From Ensifer sp. USDA 6670 (GTDB taxonomy: Bacteria > Pseudomonadota > Alphaproteobacteria > Rhizobiales > Rhizobiaceae), in assembly GCA_000421085.1 (NCBI GenBank), contig ATWE01000006.1:124001-188000 (forward strand): a DNA stretch of 64,000 nt, in the 5' to 3' direction. The position numbers and the translations under genes are program-made. Positions 28,156 to 37,405 of the stretch are shown one piece after another; the stretch's first letter is position 1, and every line of letters starts with the position of its first letter. The notes beneath the pieces were generated by a model. The model made no database searches and was not told the origin of the DNA. It saw only the letters and a list, made by a program, of their open reading frames with translations.

Positions 28156-29253
28156 TCACTCGGCGCGAAAATGCTTGGAGAGCTTGAGCCCCTGCGCCTG
28201 ATAATTGGAGCCGAGATCGAGGCCGTAAAGTCCCTCCGGACGTTCGAGCATGTGCTCGTAGACGAGACGGCCGACGATCTGCCCGTGCTCCAGAATGAAC
28301 GGCACCTCGTGGCTGCGGACCTCGAGCACCGCCCGGCTGCCGCTGCCGCCGGCGGACGCATGGCCGAAGCCAGGGTCGAAGAAGCCGGCATAGTGGACGC
28401 GGAACTCGCCCACGAGCGGGTCGAAGGGCGTCATTTCGGCGGCATAGCGCGGCGGCACGTGGACGGCTTCGCGGGACACGAGGATGTAGAACTCGTCCGG
28501 ATCGAGGACGAGATCGTCGCGGCCGCGGCTGTAGAGCGGCTCCCAGAAGTCGAAAACGGCATGCTGGGCTTTCTTGTCGACATCGACCACGGAGGTGTGA
28601 TGCTTGCCGCGGTAGCCGATCAGGCCGTCCGGTCCGGTGCCCTTGAGGTCGATGGAAAGGGCAATGCCGCCGCCGGAGACGTTTGGCCGGTCGCTGGCGA
28701 CGAGCACGTCGCTTTCGTGCAGAGCCAGCAGTTCCTGTTCGGAAAGAACCGAGTGGCCGATGCGGAAGCGTATCTGCGAAAGCCGCGAACCGCGCCTGAC
28801 GACGATAGGAAAGGTACGCGGGCTGATTTCGAGGTAGAGCGGTCCGCTATAGCCCGCCGGAATCTTGTCGAACTCCTGCGCCCTGTCGGTAATCACGCGT
28901 GTGAAGATATCAAGTCGGCCAGTGGAGCTCTTCGGATTGGCGGAGGCCGACATGTTTGCCGGCAGCGAAAGGCTTTCCATCAACGGCACGATGTAGACGC
29001 AGCCGGTCTCAAGCACGGCGCCTTCGCTCAGATCGACGACATGCAGCTTCAGCCGGTCGAGCTTGTCGGCGACCAGATGAGACGGGCCGGGCATGAAGCT
29101 CGCCCGGACGCGGAACGCCTTGGATCCAAGGCGAAGATCGAGGCTGGCCGGCTGGATCTGGTCATCATCCAGCGCCTTCTCGCTCTTCAGTCGTCCCGAG
29201 GCATACAGCGCTGCAATTGCGCGGTCGGCCAAAATCCCTGTGTCGCGCCCCAT
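28156..29253 (-). CDS. dcd: dCTP deaminase, long double-domain form
   Basis: A 365-residue protein, about twice the length of E. coli Dcd, made of two dUTPase-fold halves. The first half shows 'IQPASLDLRLGSKAFRV', 'MSASANPKSSTGRLDIFTRVITD' and 'GYSGPLYLEISPRTFPIVVRRGSRLSQIRF'. The second has 'VPPRYAAEMTPFDPLVGEFRVHYAGFFDPGFG' with 'LEVRSHEVPFILEHGQIVGRLVYEHM'. Alphaproteobacterial genomes carry this long form, annotated as 2'-deoxycytidine 5'-triphosphate deaminase. It supplies dUTP for thymidylate synthesis. ATG 29253 is preferred over ATG 29265 because AGGA lies 6 nt upstream. It is divergent from metZ and its riboswitch. Confidence 0.83.
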   Translation of the reverse strand: MGRDTGILADRAIAALYASGRLKSEKALDDDQIQPASLDLRLGSKAFRVRASFMPGPSHLVADKLDRLKLHVVDLSEGAVLETGCVYIVPLMESLSLPANMSASANPKSSTGRLDIFTRVITDRAQEFDKIPAGYSGPLYLEISPRTFPIVVRRGSRLSQIRFRIGHSVLSEQELLALHESDVLVASDRPNVSGGGIALSIDLKGTGPDGLIGYRGKHHTSVVDVDKKAQHAVFDFWEPLYSRGRDDLVLDPDEFYILVSREAVHVPPRYAAEMTPFDPLVGEFRVHYAGFFDPGFGHASAGGSGSRAVLEVRSHEVPFILEHGQIVGRLVYEHMLERPEGLYGLDLGSNYQAQGLKLSKHFRAE

Positions 29254-29335
29254 TCCGATCCTCATTTACAGTAGCCAGACAAAACCAAACTCCGGGAATT
29301 GACGCAAGCGCGGCCAGGCAGTATTGGAGCTTTAT

Positions 29336-29390
29336 CCCGTGGTGATTTGGCCGGTCGGCTTGCAGCCACGTTAAACAAGTAGCTAAAAAG
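29336..29390 (+). promoter_or_regulatory. SAM-II riboswitch upstream of metZ
   Basis: The conserved core is visible: CGTGG (29338-29342) pairs with CCACG (29366-29370), GTGATTTG follows the first arm, and the downstream GTTAAACAAGTAGCTAAAAA provides the pseudoknot strand. This matches the alphaproteobacterial SAM-II (metA/metZ leader) consensus known from Agrobacterium and Sinorhizobium. It should switch off metZ when S-adenosylmethionine is plentiful. A terminator hairpin stands between it and metZ. Confidence 0.93.
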
Positions 29391-29400
29391 GCCGGGTGTC

Positions 29401-29430
29401 AAACCGGTCCTTTCGCGGCCGGTTTTTTGT
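29401..29430 (+). terminator. Attenuator-type terminator between the SAM-II riboswitch and metZ
   Basis: AAACCGGTC (29401-29409) pairs with GGCCGGTTT (29417-29425), with one wobble pair, followed by a run of T. An upstream strand GGCCGG (29390-29395) can instead pair with CCGGTC (29404-29409), giving a possible antiterminator. The hairpin lies 20 bp before the metZ ATG. Termination as the switch mechanism is inferred. Confidence 0.75.
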
Positions 29431-29449
29431 TTTTGAAAGTGACGTTCTC

Positions 29450-30634
29450 ATGAGCAAGAATTGGCGCCCGGCAACCCAACTCGTCCACGGCGGAACGCTC
29501 CGCTCCCAGTACGGCGAGACCTCGGAAGCGATCTTCCTGACACAAGGCTTCGTCTACGACAGTTCCGAAGCGGCGGAGGCCCGTTTCAAGGGCGAGACCG
29601 ACGGTTTCATCTATGCGCGCTACGGCAGCCCGACCAACGACATGTTCGAGAAGCGCATGTGCATGCTCGAAGGAGCGGAAGACGCGCGCGCCACCGCCTC
29701 GGGAATGGCTGCGGTTTCTGCGGCAATCCTTTGCCAGGTGAAGGCGGGCGACCACATCGTCGCCGCCCGGGCGCTCTTCGGCTCCTGCCGCTGGGTCGTG
29801 GAAACGCTGGCGCCGAAATACGGCGTCGCGTGCACCCTGGTAGACGGTCGCGATCTCAAGAACTGGGAAGACGCGGTGCGCCCGAACACCAAGGTCTTCT
29901 TCCTCGAAAGCCCGACGAACCCGACGCTCGAAGTGATCGACATCGCCGGCGTCGCCAGGCTCGCCGATCAGATCGGCGCCAAGGTGGTGGTCGACAACGT
30001 CTTCGCCACGCCGCTGTTCCAGAAGCCGCTCGAGCTCGGCGCCCATGTCGTCGTCTATTCCGCGACGAAACATATCGACGGCCAGGGCCGCTGCCTCGGC
30101 GGCGTGGTCCTCTCCGACAAGCAGTGGATCGACGAGAACCTGCACGACTATTTCCGTCACACCGGCCCGGCCATGTCGCCCTTCAACGCCTGGACGCTGC
30201 TGAAGGGCATCGAGACCCTGCCGCTCCGCGTCAACCAGCAGACCGAAAGCGCCCGCCGCGTAGCCGATTTCCTCGCGGAGCAGCCGCAGGTCGCCCGCGT
30301 CATCTATCCGGGCCGCAAGGATCACCCGCAGGCCGACCTCATTGCGAAGCAGATGAGCGGCGGCTCGACGCTGGTCGCCTTTGAGCTCAAGGGCGGCAAG
30401 GAAGCAGCCTTCGCCCTGCAGAACGCGCTTGAAATCATCCGGATCTCCAACAATCTCGGCGATTCCAAGAGCCTGATCACCCATCCGGCGACGACCACCC
30501 ACAAGAACCTCACCGACGAGGCCCGCGCCGAACTCGGCATCTCCGCCGGAACGGTGCGCTTCTCGGCCGGTATCGAGGACAGCGAAGACCTCATCGAGGA
30601 TTTCGCGAGGGCGCTGAAGGGCGTAAACGCCTGA
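29450..30634 (+). CDS. metZ: O-succinylhomoserine sulfhydrylase
   Basis: A 394-residue PLP enzyme of the Cys/Met metabolism family. The PLP lysine is K207 in 'VVYSATKHIDGQGR'. Other family segments are 'YARYGSPTNDMFEKRMCMLEGAE', 'LVDGRDLKNWEDAV' and 'ISNNLGDSKSLITHPATTTH'. It converts O-succinylhomoserine plus sulfide to homocysteine in methionine synthesis, in the cytosol. The preceding SAM-II riboswitch supports the metZ assignment over other family members. ATG 29450 begins the conserved 'NWRPATQLVHGG' and lies just after the leader terminator. A strong terminator follows. Confidence 0.95.
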   Translation: MSKNWRPATQLVHGGTLRSQYGETSEAIFLTQGFVYDSSEAAEARFKGETDGFIYARYGSPTNDMFEKRMCMLEGAEDARATASGMAAVSAAILCQVKAGDHIVAARALFGSCRWVVETLAPKYGVACTLVDGRDLKNWEDAVRPNTKVFFLESPTNPTLEVIDIAGVARLADQIGAKVVVDNVFATPLFQKPLELGAHVVVYSATKHIDGQGRCLGGVVLSDKQWIDENLHDYFRHTGPAMSPFNAWTLLKGIETLPLRVNQQTESARRVADFLAEQPQVARVIYPGRKDHPQADLIAKQMSGGSTLVAFELKGGKEAAFALQNALEIIRISNNLGDSKSLITHPATTTHKNLTDEARAELGISAGTVRFSAGIEDSEDLIEDFARALKGVNA

Positions 30635-30648
30635 CCGACACCATGACG

Positions 30649-30672
30649 AAGCCCGCGTCAGCGGGCTTTTCG
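30649..30672 (+). terminator. Rho-independent terminator after metZ
   Basis: AAGCCCGC (30649-30656) and GCGGGCTT (30661-30668) form a stem around GTCA, followed by TTTT. It sits between convergent genes and may also act for the minus-strand gene that ends at 30676. Confidence 0.85.
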
Positions 30673-30675
30673 TCG

Positions 30676-31287
30676 TCAGTCTTGCCGAAATGTCCGTCTT
30701 GCGAGAACGATCCGCGACAGCGCGGTATAGAGGCAGACGAGCGCGAAGACCGTTGCGAATAACGGGAACCACCCAGGGAAAAGGCACGAGAGCAGAAAAA
30801 AGACGATCGTCTCCGTCGCCTCTGCGAGCCCCGTCGTGAAGTAGAGCGACTTCGCTCCGCGCACCTCGGTCGTCAGGGCGCGCTTCTCGGCCATCACGGC
30901 ATAGGCGAGGAAGCTCGCGCCATTGACATAGAAGGCGAAGAGCAAAAACCCGCCGGCAAGACCGTTTGCGGGCGGATCTGCGATGATGAAACCAAGGGGA
31001 ACGGCGCCGTAGAAGGTGAAATCGAGGACGATATCGAGAAAGCCGCCGAAGTCCGTTTTCCGGCTCGCGCGGGCAACGGCTCCGTCAAGACCGTCGCAAA
31101 GCCGGCTTACGAGGATCAGGGCGGCGGCGGGCAGATAAGCGCCGAGACCGACGAGCAGGGCTGCCGCGAGACCAAGGCACAAGCCGAGGACCGTGACGGC
31201 ATCCGCGCCTACCCCGCGGCCGGCCAGTGCGGCGCCGAGCCTGTCCAGAACCGGATCGAGACGCTTGCGAAAGGCGCCATCGAGCAT
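30676..31287 (-). CDS. CDP-alcohol phosphatidyltransferase family protein
   Basis: A 203-residue membrane enzyme. The catalytic signature D-G-x2-A-R-x8-G-x3-D-x3-D is complete in 'CDGLDGAVARASRKTDFGGFLDIVLD'. About five to six transmembrane helices follow. It would transfer a phospho-alcohol from or to CDP-diacylglycerol; which head group cannot be told. ATG 31287 has an AGGAGG SD that overlaps the edge of a repeat element (31301-31414), so that element forms part of its leader. It is convergent with metZ. Confidence 0.87.
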   Translation of the reverse strand: MLDGAFRKRLDPVLDRLGAALAGRGVGADAVTVLGLCLGLAAALLVGLGAYLPAAALILVSRLCDGLDGAVARASRKTDFGGFLDIVLDFTFYGAVPLGFIIADPPANGLAGGFLLFAFYVNGASFLAYAVMAEKRALTTEVRGAKSLYFTTGLAEATETIVFFLLSCLFPGWFPLFATVFALVCLYTALSRIVLARRTFRQD

Positions 31288-31300
31288 AGCCGTTTGCCTC

Positions 31301-31414
31301 CTAGATCACGATGTTTTTAGGTTGATCGACCTAAAAACATGAACGTGATCGATTCCAAGAAGTTGGAGCGTGATGCGGGCGGAAAACCGAGCACACTTTT
31401 CCTCATCCCGCTCC
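31301..31414. repeat. RIME-like element, long form (module C plus module A), copy 1
   Basis: The element starts CTAGATCACG and contains the hairpin ATGTTTTTAGGT / ACCTAAAAACAT inside outer arms GATCACG / CGTGATC. It continues with CGATTCCAAGAAGT and ends with module A (GCGGGCGGAAAACC ... TTTTCCTCATCCCGCTCC). It is nearly identical in order and sequence to 36387-36503. It directly precedes the CDP-alcohol phosphatidyltransferase gene. Confidence 0.9.
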
Positions 31415-31509
31415 AGGGAATTTGATACCACTTGCACAATCCCGCCGTTATTCTTGACGAAACCATATTGCTGTAGAATAGCGTACGGATTTGAAACAGG
31501 GTGTTGCAC

Positions 31510-31902
31510 ATGTACCGCGCGCTGACACGCGACATCGAAGTGACGGTCGAGCCGTACTACCTGGAAGAACAGTCGGATCCCGATGACGGCCGCTATGTCT
31601 GGGGCTATCGCATCATCATAGCGAACCATTCCGAGCTCGCGGTCCGGCTGATGACCCGCTACTGGCACATTACCGACGAGAACGGGCAGGTGGACGAGGT
31701 GAGCGGCCCCGGCGTGATCGGCGAGCAGCCGCTGCTCAATCCCGGCGATACCTACGAGTACTCCTCGGGCTGCCCTCTGGATACGCCCTCCGGCGTGATG
31801 TTCGGCCATTACAGCATGGAGGCGGAAGGCGGGGAGACTTTCGATGTCGCCATCCCCGCCTTCTCGCTCGATTCACCGGGCCTGGTCCGTACCCTCAATT
31901 AA
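31510..31902 (+). CDS. apaG: ApaG (DUF525) protein
   Basis: A 130-residue protein of the ApaG fold (fibronectin-III-like beta sandwich). Characteristic segments are '[37 protein letters not shown]', '[30 protein letters not shown]' and '[27 protein letters not shown]'. Its length equals the usual family length. ApaG is linked to Co2+/Mg2+ effects in some bacteria, but its molecular role is not settled. ATG 31510 with AGGGTG upstream is the start; an in-frame GTG at 31501 is less likely. Its stop is 15 bp from the convergent hslO stop. Confidence 0.93.
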   Translation: MYRALTRDIEVTVEPYYLEEQSDPDDGRYVWGYRIIIANHSELAVRLMTRYWHITDENGQVDEVSGPGVIGEQPLLNPGDTYEYSSGCPLDTPSGVMFGHYSMEAEGGETFDVAIPAFSLDSPGLVRTLN

Positions 31903-31917
31903 TCCGACGCGCTTGCC

Positions 31918-32910
31918 TTACTGGGAACGCACTTCGCTCGCCTCGAAGCGATAGGTCGTCGAGCAGAACTCGCAAGTCACCTTGATCAGGCCGTCCTCGA
32001 CGCTGGCCTCGATATCCTCGTTGCCGAGGCCCATCAGGACGTCCCTGATCTTCTCGCGCGAACAGCTGCAGCGATCGTAGACCGCCTGCGGCTCATAGAC
32101 GCGGACGCCGCGCTCATGGAACAGACGGTACAGCAATCGCTCGGTACCGACCGTCGGATCGGTGAGTTCATCGGTGTCGATCGTCTCCACCATCACCTTG
32201 GCTTCCGCCCAGAGGTCGTCCTCGTCGAAGAAGTCCTCGTCGACTTCGTCACCATCGCCGCCCGGCAGATCCGCCTGACGCATCCGGTCCGGCGCGTCGG
32301 GCAGGAACTGCGCGACCATGCCGCCGGCGCGCCAGCGGTGCCGCGGCTTGCCGTTCTCGTCCTTGTCGAGAAGCTCGGCAACGGCGAGGCGCACCCTGGT
32401 CGGTATCTGCTCCGACTGGCGGAAATAGGCGCCGGCGATCTCCTCGAGCGTCGCCCCGTCAAGCGCGACGATGCCCTGATAGCGCTGCGTATGCGTACCC
32501 TGGTCGATCGTGAAGGCGAGGACGCCATTGCCTAGCAATTCATGAGGCTGTACGCGCCCGCTCTTTTCAGCTTCGGCGAGCGCCTCCTCATCATAGCGGG
32601 CATAGGCGCGGACGCGGTCCGGCGTCGAAAAATCTGCAACCACGAGATCGACCGGCCCATCGCCCTGTGTCTGGACGATCAGCTTGCCTTCGAATTTCAG
32701 GGACGTGCCGAGCAGGACCGTCAGCACCACTGTTTCGGCGACAAGCCGCGCCACGGGAAGCGGGTAAGCGTGCCGCTCGAGAATGGCGTCGAGCATCGGA
32801 CCAAGCTGGACGGCGCGGCCGCGCACGTCCAGTCCCTCGACCTGAAAGGGCACGACCTGATCGTCACCGGCAAAATCGAACTCGCCAAGTCCCGGCGCTG
32901 TTTCTGTCAT
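31918..32910 (-). CDS. hslO: Redox-regulated molecular chaperone Hsp33
   Basis: A 330-residue Hsp33. The C-terminal zinc-binding, redox-switch cysteines are all present: C281-S-C283 and C313-E-F-C316 (CxC ... CxxC). The N-terminal domain shows 'FQVEGLDVRGRAVQLG' and 'VQTQGDGPVDLVVADFSTPDRVRAYAR'. Oxidation forms disulfides and turns the protein into a holdase chaperone in the cytosol. An acidic insert 'GGDGDEVDEDFFDEDDLW' near the middle is longer than in E. coli and is typical of alphaproteobacterial forms. The SD AAGGAGC precedes ATG 32910. Confidence 0.95.
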   Translation of the reverse strand: MTETAPGLGEFDFAGDDQVVPFQVEGLDVRGRAVQLGPMLDAILERHAYPLPVARLVAETVVLTVLLGTSLKFEGKLIVQTQGDGPVDLVVADFSTPDRVRAYARYDEEALAEAEKSGRVQPHELLGNGVLAFTIDQGTHTQRYQGIVALDGATLEEIAGAYFRQSEQIPTRVRLAVAELLDKDENGKPRHRWRAGGMVAQFLPDAPDRMRQADLPGGDGDEVDEDFFDEDDLWAEAKVMVETIDTDELTDPTVGTERLLYRLFHERGVRVYEPQAVYDRCSCSREKIRDVLMGLGNEDIEASVEDGLIKVTCEFCSTTYRFEASEVRSQ

Positions 32911-33274
32911 CGCTTGCTCCTTGCCTCGACCATGATCACGCGGATCGCTTCAATCCGGGATTGTGGCCAGGACCCATTCTAAAAATTGCATGCGGGACTC
33001 GGATGGAACCGCTCGCTTCCTCTCGATGTCCGATACGGCTGCATCGAGTGCACCGGCGCGCACCGGTACAACCGTCCGCCATTCCATTTGATCCCGTCAT
33101 GGACGAATTTCTCCGCCGGCATTGCTCTGCCACGAAGCGCCCCAAGGCGCCGAGCGCGTGATAGCCGGCGTGGGGCGACTGGCCGATTTGATGATCGGAA
33201 GCCCCCGCTCACCGCCCTAGATTGTGTTGCACCGTGCAGATTTCAAGAGAACGCCTCACGCCCGCCTCCAGCCG
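32911..33274. other. 364-bp intergenic space between hslO and argF, no gene recognised
   Basis: Both flanking genes are on the minus strand, so this is the argF downstream region and hslO upstream region. Small open frames exist on both strands, but none has a conserved pattern or good SD. A short perfect palindrome CCGGCGCGCACCGG-like block lies near 33053-33067. Nothing else stands out. Confidence 0.5.
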
Positions 33275-34186
<912 letters not shown>

Positions 34187-34255
34187 ACTGCCTGTTTCCT
34201 GTCGTAGAATCCGTTTGTCGACCCCGGTCCGGTTCGATCCGAAACGTCGGGGCAT

Positions 34256-35455
34256 TCAAGTCGCGGCGTCGCCGCTCTTGCCCCTCACCGCCTCCGCGGC
34301 GCGTTCGAGCCGTGCCAGTCCTTCGCGCGCCTCAGCCGGGGTTGTGATCAGCGGCGGCAACAGGCGCAGCACGTTTTCGCCGGCCGGAACGACGAGCAGT
34401 TTCTCGGCGCGGATGGCCTTCAAAAGGTCCGCGGAGGGCACCTTCGCCTTGATGCCGAGCATCAGCCCGTCGCCGCGGATTTCCTCGACCACATCCGGAA
34501 AACGATCCTTCAACGAAGCGAGTCCCTGACGGAAGACGAGGGTCACCTCGCGCACCTTGTCCAGGAAGCCTTCGGCGAGAACCACGTCGAGCACGGCATT
34601 TCCGACCGCCATCGCGAGCGGGTTGCCGCCATAGGTCGAACCATGCGTGCCCGCCACCATGCCGGCGGCCGCCGCTTCCGTCGCAAGGCAGGCGCCAAGC
34701 GGGAAGCCGCCGCCGATGCCCTTGGCGACGGCCATGATATCGGGTTTGATGCCCGCCCATTCATGGGCGAAGAGCTTGCCGGTCCGGCCGACCCCGGACT
34801 GGACCTCGTCGAGGATCAGAAGCAGGCCGAACTCGTCGCAGATCTCCCGCAGCCCTTGCATGAACTCCTTCGAGGCCTGCCGAATGCCGCCCTCGCCCTG
34901 GATCGGCTCGACGAGGATCGCGGCGGTTTCTTCATTGATCGCGTTCTTGACCGCGCCGATATCACCGAAGGGTACCTGATAGAAGCCCGGCGCCTTCGGC
35001 CCGAAGCCCTCGATGTATTTCTGCTGTCCGCCGGCGGCGATCGTCGCGAGTGTGCGGCCGTGGAAAGCACCTTCGAAGGTGATGACGTGGAACTTCTCGA
35101 CGTGCCCCTTGGCGAAATGATAGCGCCGCGCCGTCTTGATCGCGCATTCGAGCGCTTCAGCACCCGAATTGGTGAAGAACACCCGATCGGCGAAGGTCAC
35201 CTGGGTCAGCCGCCGCGCAAGGCTTTCCTGCCCCGCAATCTCGTAGAGATTGGACAGATGCCAGACCTTGTCGGCCTGCGCCTTCAGCGCCTCGACGAGA
35301 TGAGGATGGGCATGGCCGAGCGAGTTCACGGCGACACCGGCAGCGAAATCGAGATAGCGCGTGCCGTCTTCGGCGATCAGCCAAACGCCTTCACCTCGCT
35401 CGAAACGCAACGGCGCGCGCAGATAGGTGTCGTAAAGCGGCGTGGTTGCAGGCAT
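34256..35455 (-). CDS. argD: Acetylornithine/succinyldiaminopimelate aminotransferase
   Basis: A 399-residue class III aminotransferase. The PLP lysine lies in '[20 protein letters not shown]' (about 244), after '[21 protein letters not shown]'. '[20 protein letters not shown]' is the phosphate-binding segment. It converts N-acetylglutamate semialdehyde to N-acetylornithine. Together with the downstream argF it forms a two-gene arginine operon, as is known in rhizobia. ATG 35455 has a GGAGAGC SD. Confidence 0.94.
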   Translation of the reverse strand: MPATTPLYDTYLRAPLRFERGEGVWLIAEDGTRYLDFAAGVAVNSLGHAHPHLVEALKAQADKVWHLSNLYEIAGQESLARRLTQVTFADRVFFTNSGAEALECAIKTARRYHFAKGHVEKFHVITFEGAFHGRTLATIAAGGQQKYIEGFGPKAPGFYQVPFGDIGAVKNAINEETAAILVEPIQGEGGIRQASKEFMQGLREICDEFGLLLILDEVQSGVGRTGKLFAHEWAGIKPDIMAVAKGIGGGFPLGACLATEAAAAGMVAGTHGSTYGGNPLAMAVGNAVLDVVLAEGFLDKVREVTLVFRQGLASLKDRFPDVVEEIRGDGLMLGIKAKVPSADLLKAIRAEKLLVVPAGENVLRLLPPLITTPAEAREGLARLERAAEAVRGKSGDAAT

Positions 35456-35603
35456 GTCGAGCTCTCCTTCATTCCGGCGGCGGCATCGGACCGTTCGGCC
35501 CGATAAAAATCAAAAATGCCGCCTTGCGGCGGCGAGAGGCACTATTCCCATTTCGCACCGCGATGTCAACAAAACCACGGTTTTCAGGCGCTTTGCGGAG
35601 ACC

Positions 35604-35834
35604 GATTCCGAAGCGCGAAAAAATCGCACTATGGGACTTGCAAAAATGCAACGGTCCGACAGCAAGTTGGGGAAAACCGCGAAATCGATTCGGCGCGATT
35701 CCGGCGACTCTTGCCACGGAGTCACCCTGCCGGTAGGTTAACATTCAATTACTAGACGCATGCGGCGGACCTAGTCACCAAAAGTATTATCGCGTTGAAT
35801 CTTCGGGTTTTTCCCGGAGAGCGGTGACGGATTC
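35604..35834. promoter_or_regulatory. Cluster of seven GANTC (CcrM methylation) sites upstream of gcrA
   Basis: GANTC sites start at 35604, 35687, 35697, 35706, 35719, 35797 and 35830. GANTC is expected about once per 256 bp at even base composition. The sites fill the 413-bp space between the divergent argD and gcrA genes. CcrM methylation at GANTC and its reading by GcrA are established in Caulobacter and relatives. That this cluster controls gcrA is inference. Confidence 0.65.
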
Positions 35835-35868
35835 CGCCATCCCAACGCCGAGAACGGGGAGTGCAGAG

Positions 35869-36390
35869 ATGAACTGGACTGACGAGCGGGTCGAGAAACT
35901 GAAGAAGCTGTGGTCGGAGGGCCTGAGCGCCAGCCAGATCGCGGCGCAGTTGGGCGGCGTCAGCCGCAACGCGGTCATCGGCAAGGTTCATCGGCTGAGC
36001 CTGCCCGGGCGCGCCAAGGCCGGCGGAAGCACGACCGCTGCAGCCCGCCCCAAACGGGCGACGTCTGCCCCGCGCGCACCTAACTATGCTGCGCGTTCGG
36101 TAACCCGCACCGTGACCCGCACGGCCGGTGCAACCGCCCTCAAGGAAGAGCTCGCAGTCGACCTGGCAATCGACCAGGAGCTGCAAATCGACAGGAACAT
36201 CGTCCTGCCGATGTCGCGGCGGCTGGAGCTCACGGAGCTTACCGAACGCACCTGCAAGTGGCCGATCGGCGACCCGCTCAAGGAAGAGTTCCACTTTTGC
36301 GGCAACGACTCCCCGGAAGCCTCTCCCTATTGCACCTTTCATGCCCGGCTGGCCTATCAGCCCTCTGCCGAGCGCCGGCGCATGCGCTAG
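35869..36390 (+). CDS. gcrA: Cell cycle regulator GcrA
   Basis: A 173-residue GcrA. The N-terminal DNA-binding helix bundle reads 'MNWTDERVEKLKKLWSEGLSASQIAAQLGGVSRNAVIGKVHRLSL'. A basic Ala/Arg/Thr linker follows, and then the C-terminal sigma-70-interacting part with 'TCKWPIGDP' and 'FHFCGNDSPEASPYCTFHARLAYQP'. GcrA works with sigma-70 at promoters carrying methylated GANTC to drive cell-cycle genes. ATG 35869 starts at the conserved N-terminus and has a GGGGAGTGCAGAG leader. The stop TAG is the first bases of a RIME-like element. Confidence 0.96.
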   Translation: MNWTDERVEKLKKLWSEGLSASQIAAQLGGVSRNAVIGKVHRLSLPGRAKAGGSTTAAARPKRATSAPRAPNYAARSVTRTVTRTAGATALKEELAVDLAIDQELQIDRNIVLPMSRRLELTELTERTCKWPIGDPLKEEFHFCGNDSPEASPYCTFHARLAYQPSAERRRMR

Positions 36391-36503
36391 ATCACGATGT
36401 TTTTAGGTCGGATCGACCTAAAAACATGAACGTGATCGATTCCAAGAAGTAGAGACGCGGGGCGGGCGGAAACCCGCACACATTTTTCCTCATCCCGCCC
36501 TAA
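36387..36503. repeat. RIME-like element, long form (module C plus module A), copy 2
   Basis: This is a direct repeat of 31301-31414, starting CTAGATCACG with the same nested hairpin and tail; only a few positions differ in the first 65 bp. Its leading CTAG provides the gcrA stop codon (36388-36390). Confidence 0.9.
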
Positions 36504-36540
36504 GGCGTCTTGCCTCATCCCGTTCAGGATACACAAGTGA

Positions 36541-36570
36541 AAATGGGGCCGGAAAGGCCCCTTTTTCTTT
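36541..36570. terminator. Bidirectional terminator between gcrA and phoB
   Basis: GGGGCC (36546-36551) and GGCCCC (36557-36562) form a stem with loop GGAAA. It is flanked by TTTTTCTTT on the right and AAAAT on the left, so it can end transcription from both convergent genes. Confidence 0.8.
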
Positions 36571-36611
36571 GCCATGCCGCAAGCCGGCACAGGCGACAGC
36601 GACCTTCAGCC

Positions 36612-37295
36612 TCAGCTCTCCAGGGAATAGCCCGCGCCGCGCACCGTCCGGATGACGTCGGGCATGTTGGAGAAGTTCAGTGCCTTGCGCAGACGTCCGA
36701 CATGGACGTCCACGGTCCGCTCGTCGACATAGATGTCGTGCCCCCAGACGCCGTCCAGGAGCTGCGAACGGGAGAAGACCCGTCCCGGTGAGGACATGAG
36801 GAATTCGAGCAGCCGGAATTCCGTCGGGCCGAGGCGCACTTCACGGCTGCGGCGGTGTACACGGTGCGTCTCCCGGTCGAGCTCGATATCGCCGCAGCGC
36901 AGGAGCGTCGACAGAACCTCGGGCTTGGCGCGCCTGAGCATCGCCTTGACCCTCGCCATCAGTTCCGGCGTGGAGAAAGGCTTGACGACGTAATCGTCGG
37001 CGCCGGTGGCAAGGCCCCGCACGCGCTCGCTCTCCTCGCCGCGTGCTGTCAGCATGATGATCGGCAGGCGCTCCGTTTCCGGCCGCTGGCGCAGCCTGCG
37101 GCAGAGCTCGATGCCGGAAACCCCCGGCAGCATCCAATCGAGGATGAGAAGGTCGGGCAGGCGCTCTTGCAGGCGGATCTCCGCCTCGTCGCCGCGAAGG
37201 ATCGTATCGACCTCGAAGCCTTCTGCTTCGAGATTGTAGCGCAGGAGAACGCTCAGGGCTTCCTCGTCTTCGACTACGGCAATCTTCGGCAACAT
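36612..37295 (-). CDS. phoB: Phosphate regulon response regulator PhoB
   Basis: A 227-residue OmpR/PhoB family regulator. The receiver domain has the acidic pocket 'VVEDEE', the phospho-acceptor D53 in 'LLILDWMLPG' and the Lys in 'DYVVKPFS'. The winged-helix output domain ends 'IYVDERTVDVHVGRLRKALN' and 'IRTVRGAGYSLE'. Phosphorylated by PhoR under phosphate limitation, it binds PHO boxes such as the one before pstS. It is the last gene of the phoR-pst-phoU-phoB set, 110 bp after phoU. Confidence 0.97.
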   Translation of the reverse strand: MLPKIAVVEDEEALSVLLRYNLEAEGFEVDTILRGDEAEIRLQERLPDLLILDWMLPGVSGIELCRRLRQRPETERLPIIMLTARGEESERVRGLATGADDYVVKPFSTPELMARVKAMLRRAKPEVLSTLLRCGDIELDRETHRVHRRSREVRLGPTEFRLLEFLMSSPGRVFSRSQLLDGVWGHDIYVDERTVDVHVGRLRKALNFSNMPDVIRTVRGAGYSLES

Positions 37296-37405
37296 TCAGT
37301 AGGACTCCTTCCTACACGCGACAGCCGTCATGCCGCCGCGCACGGTGGTAGGCCGCGCCAAGGCGGCCGGAACAAATTCTGCATAGCACCGGATGCCGGG
37401 CGATC

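Noticed and set aside
32979-33212. Small open frames in the hslO-argF gap on either strand
   Set aside because: No conserved motif, no convincing ribosome binding site, and overlapping frames on both strands of similar length.
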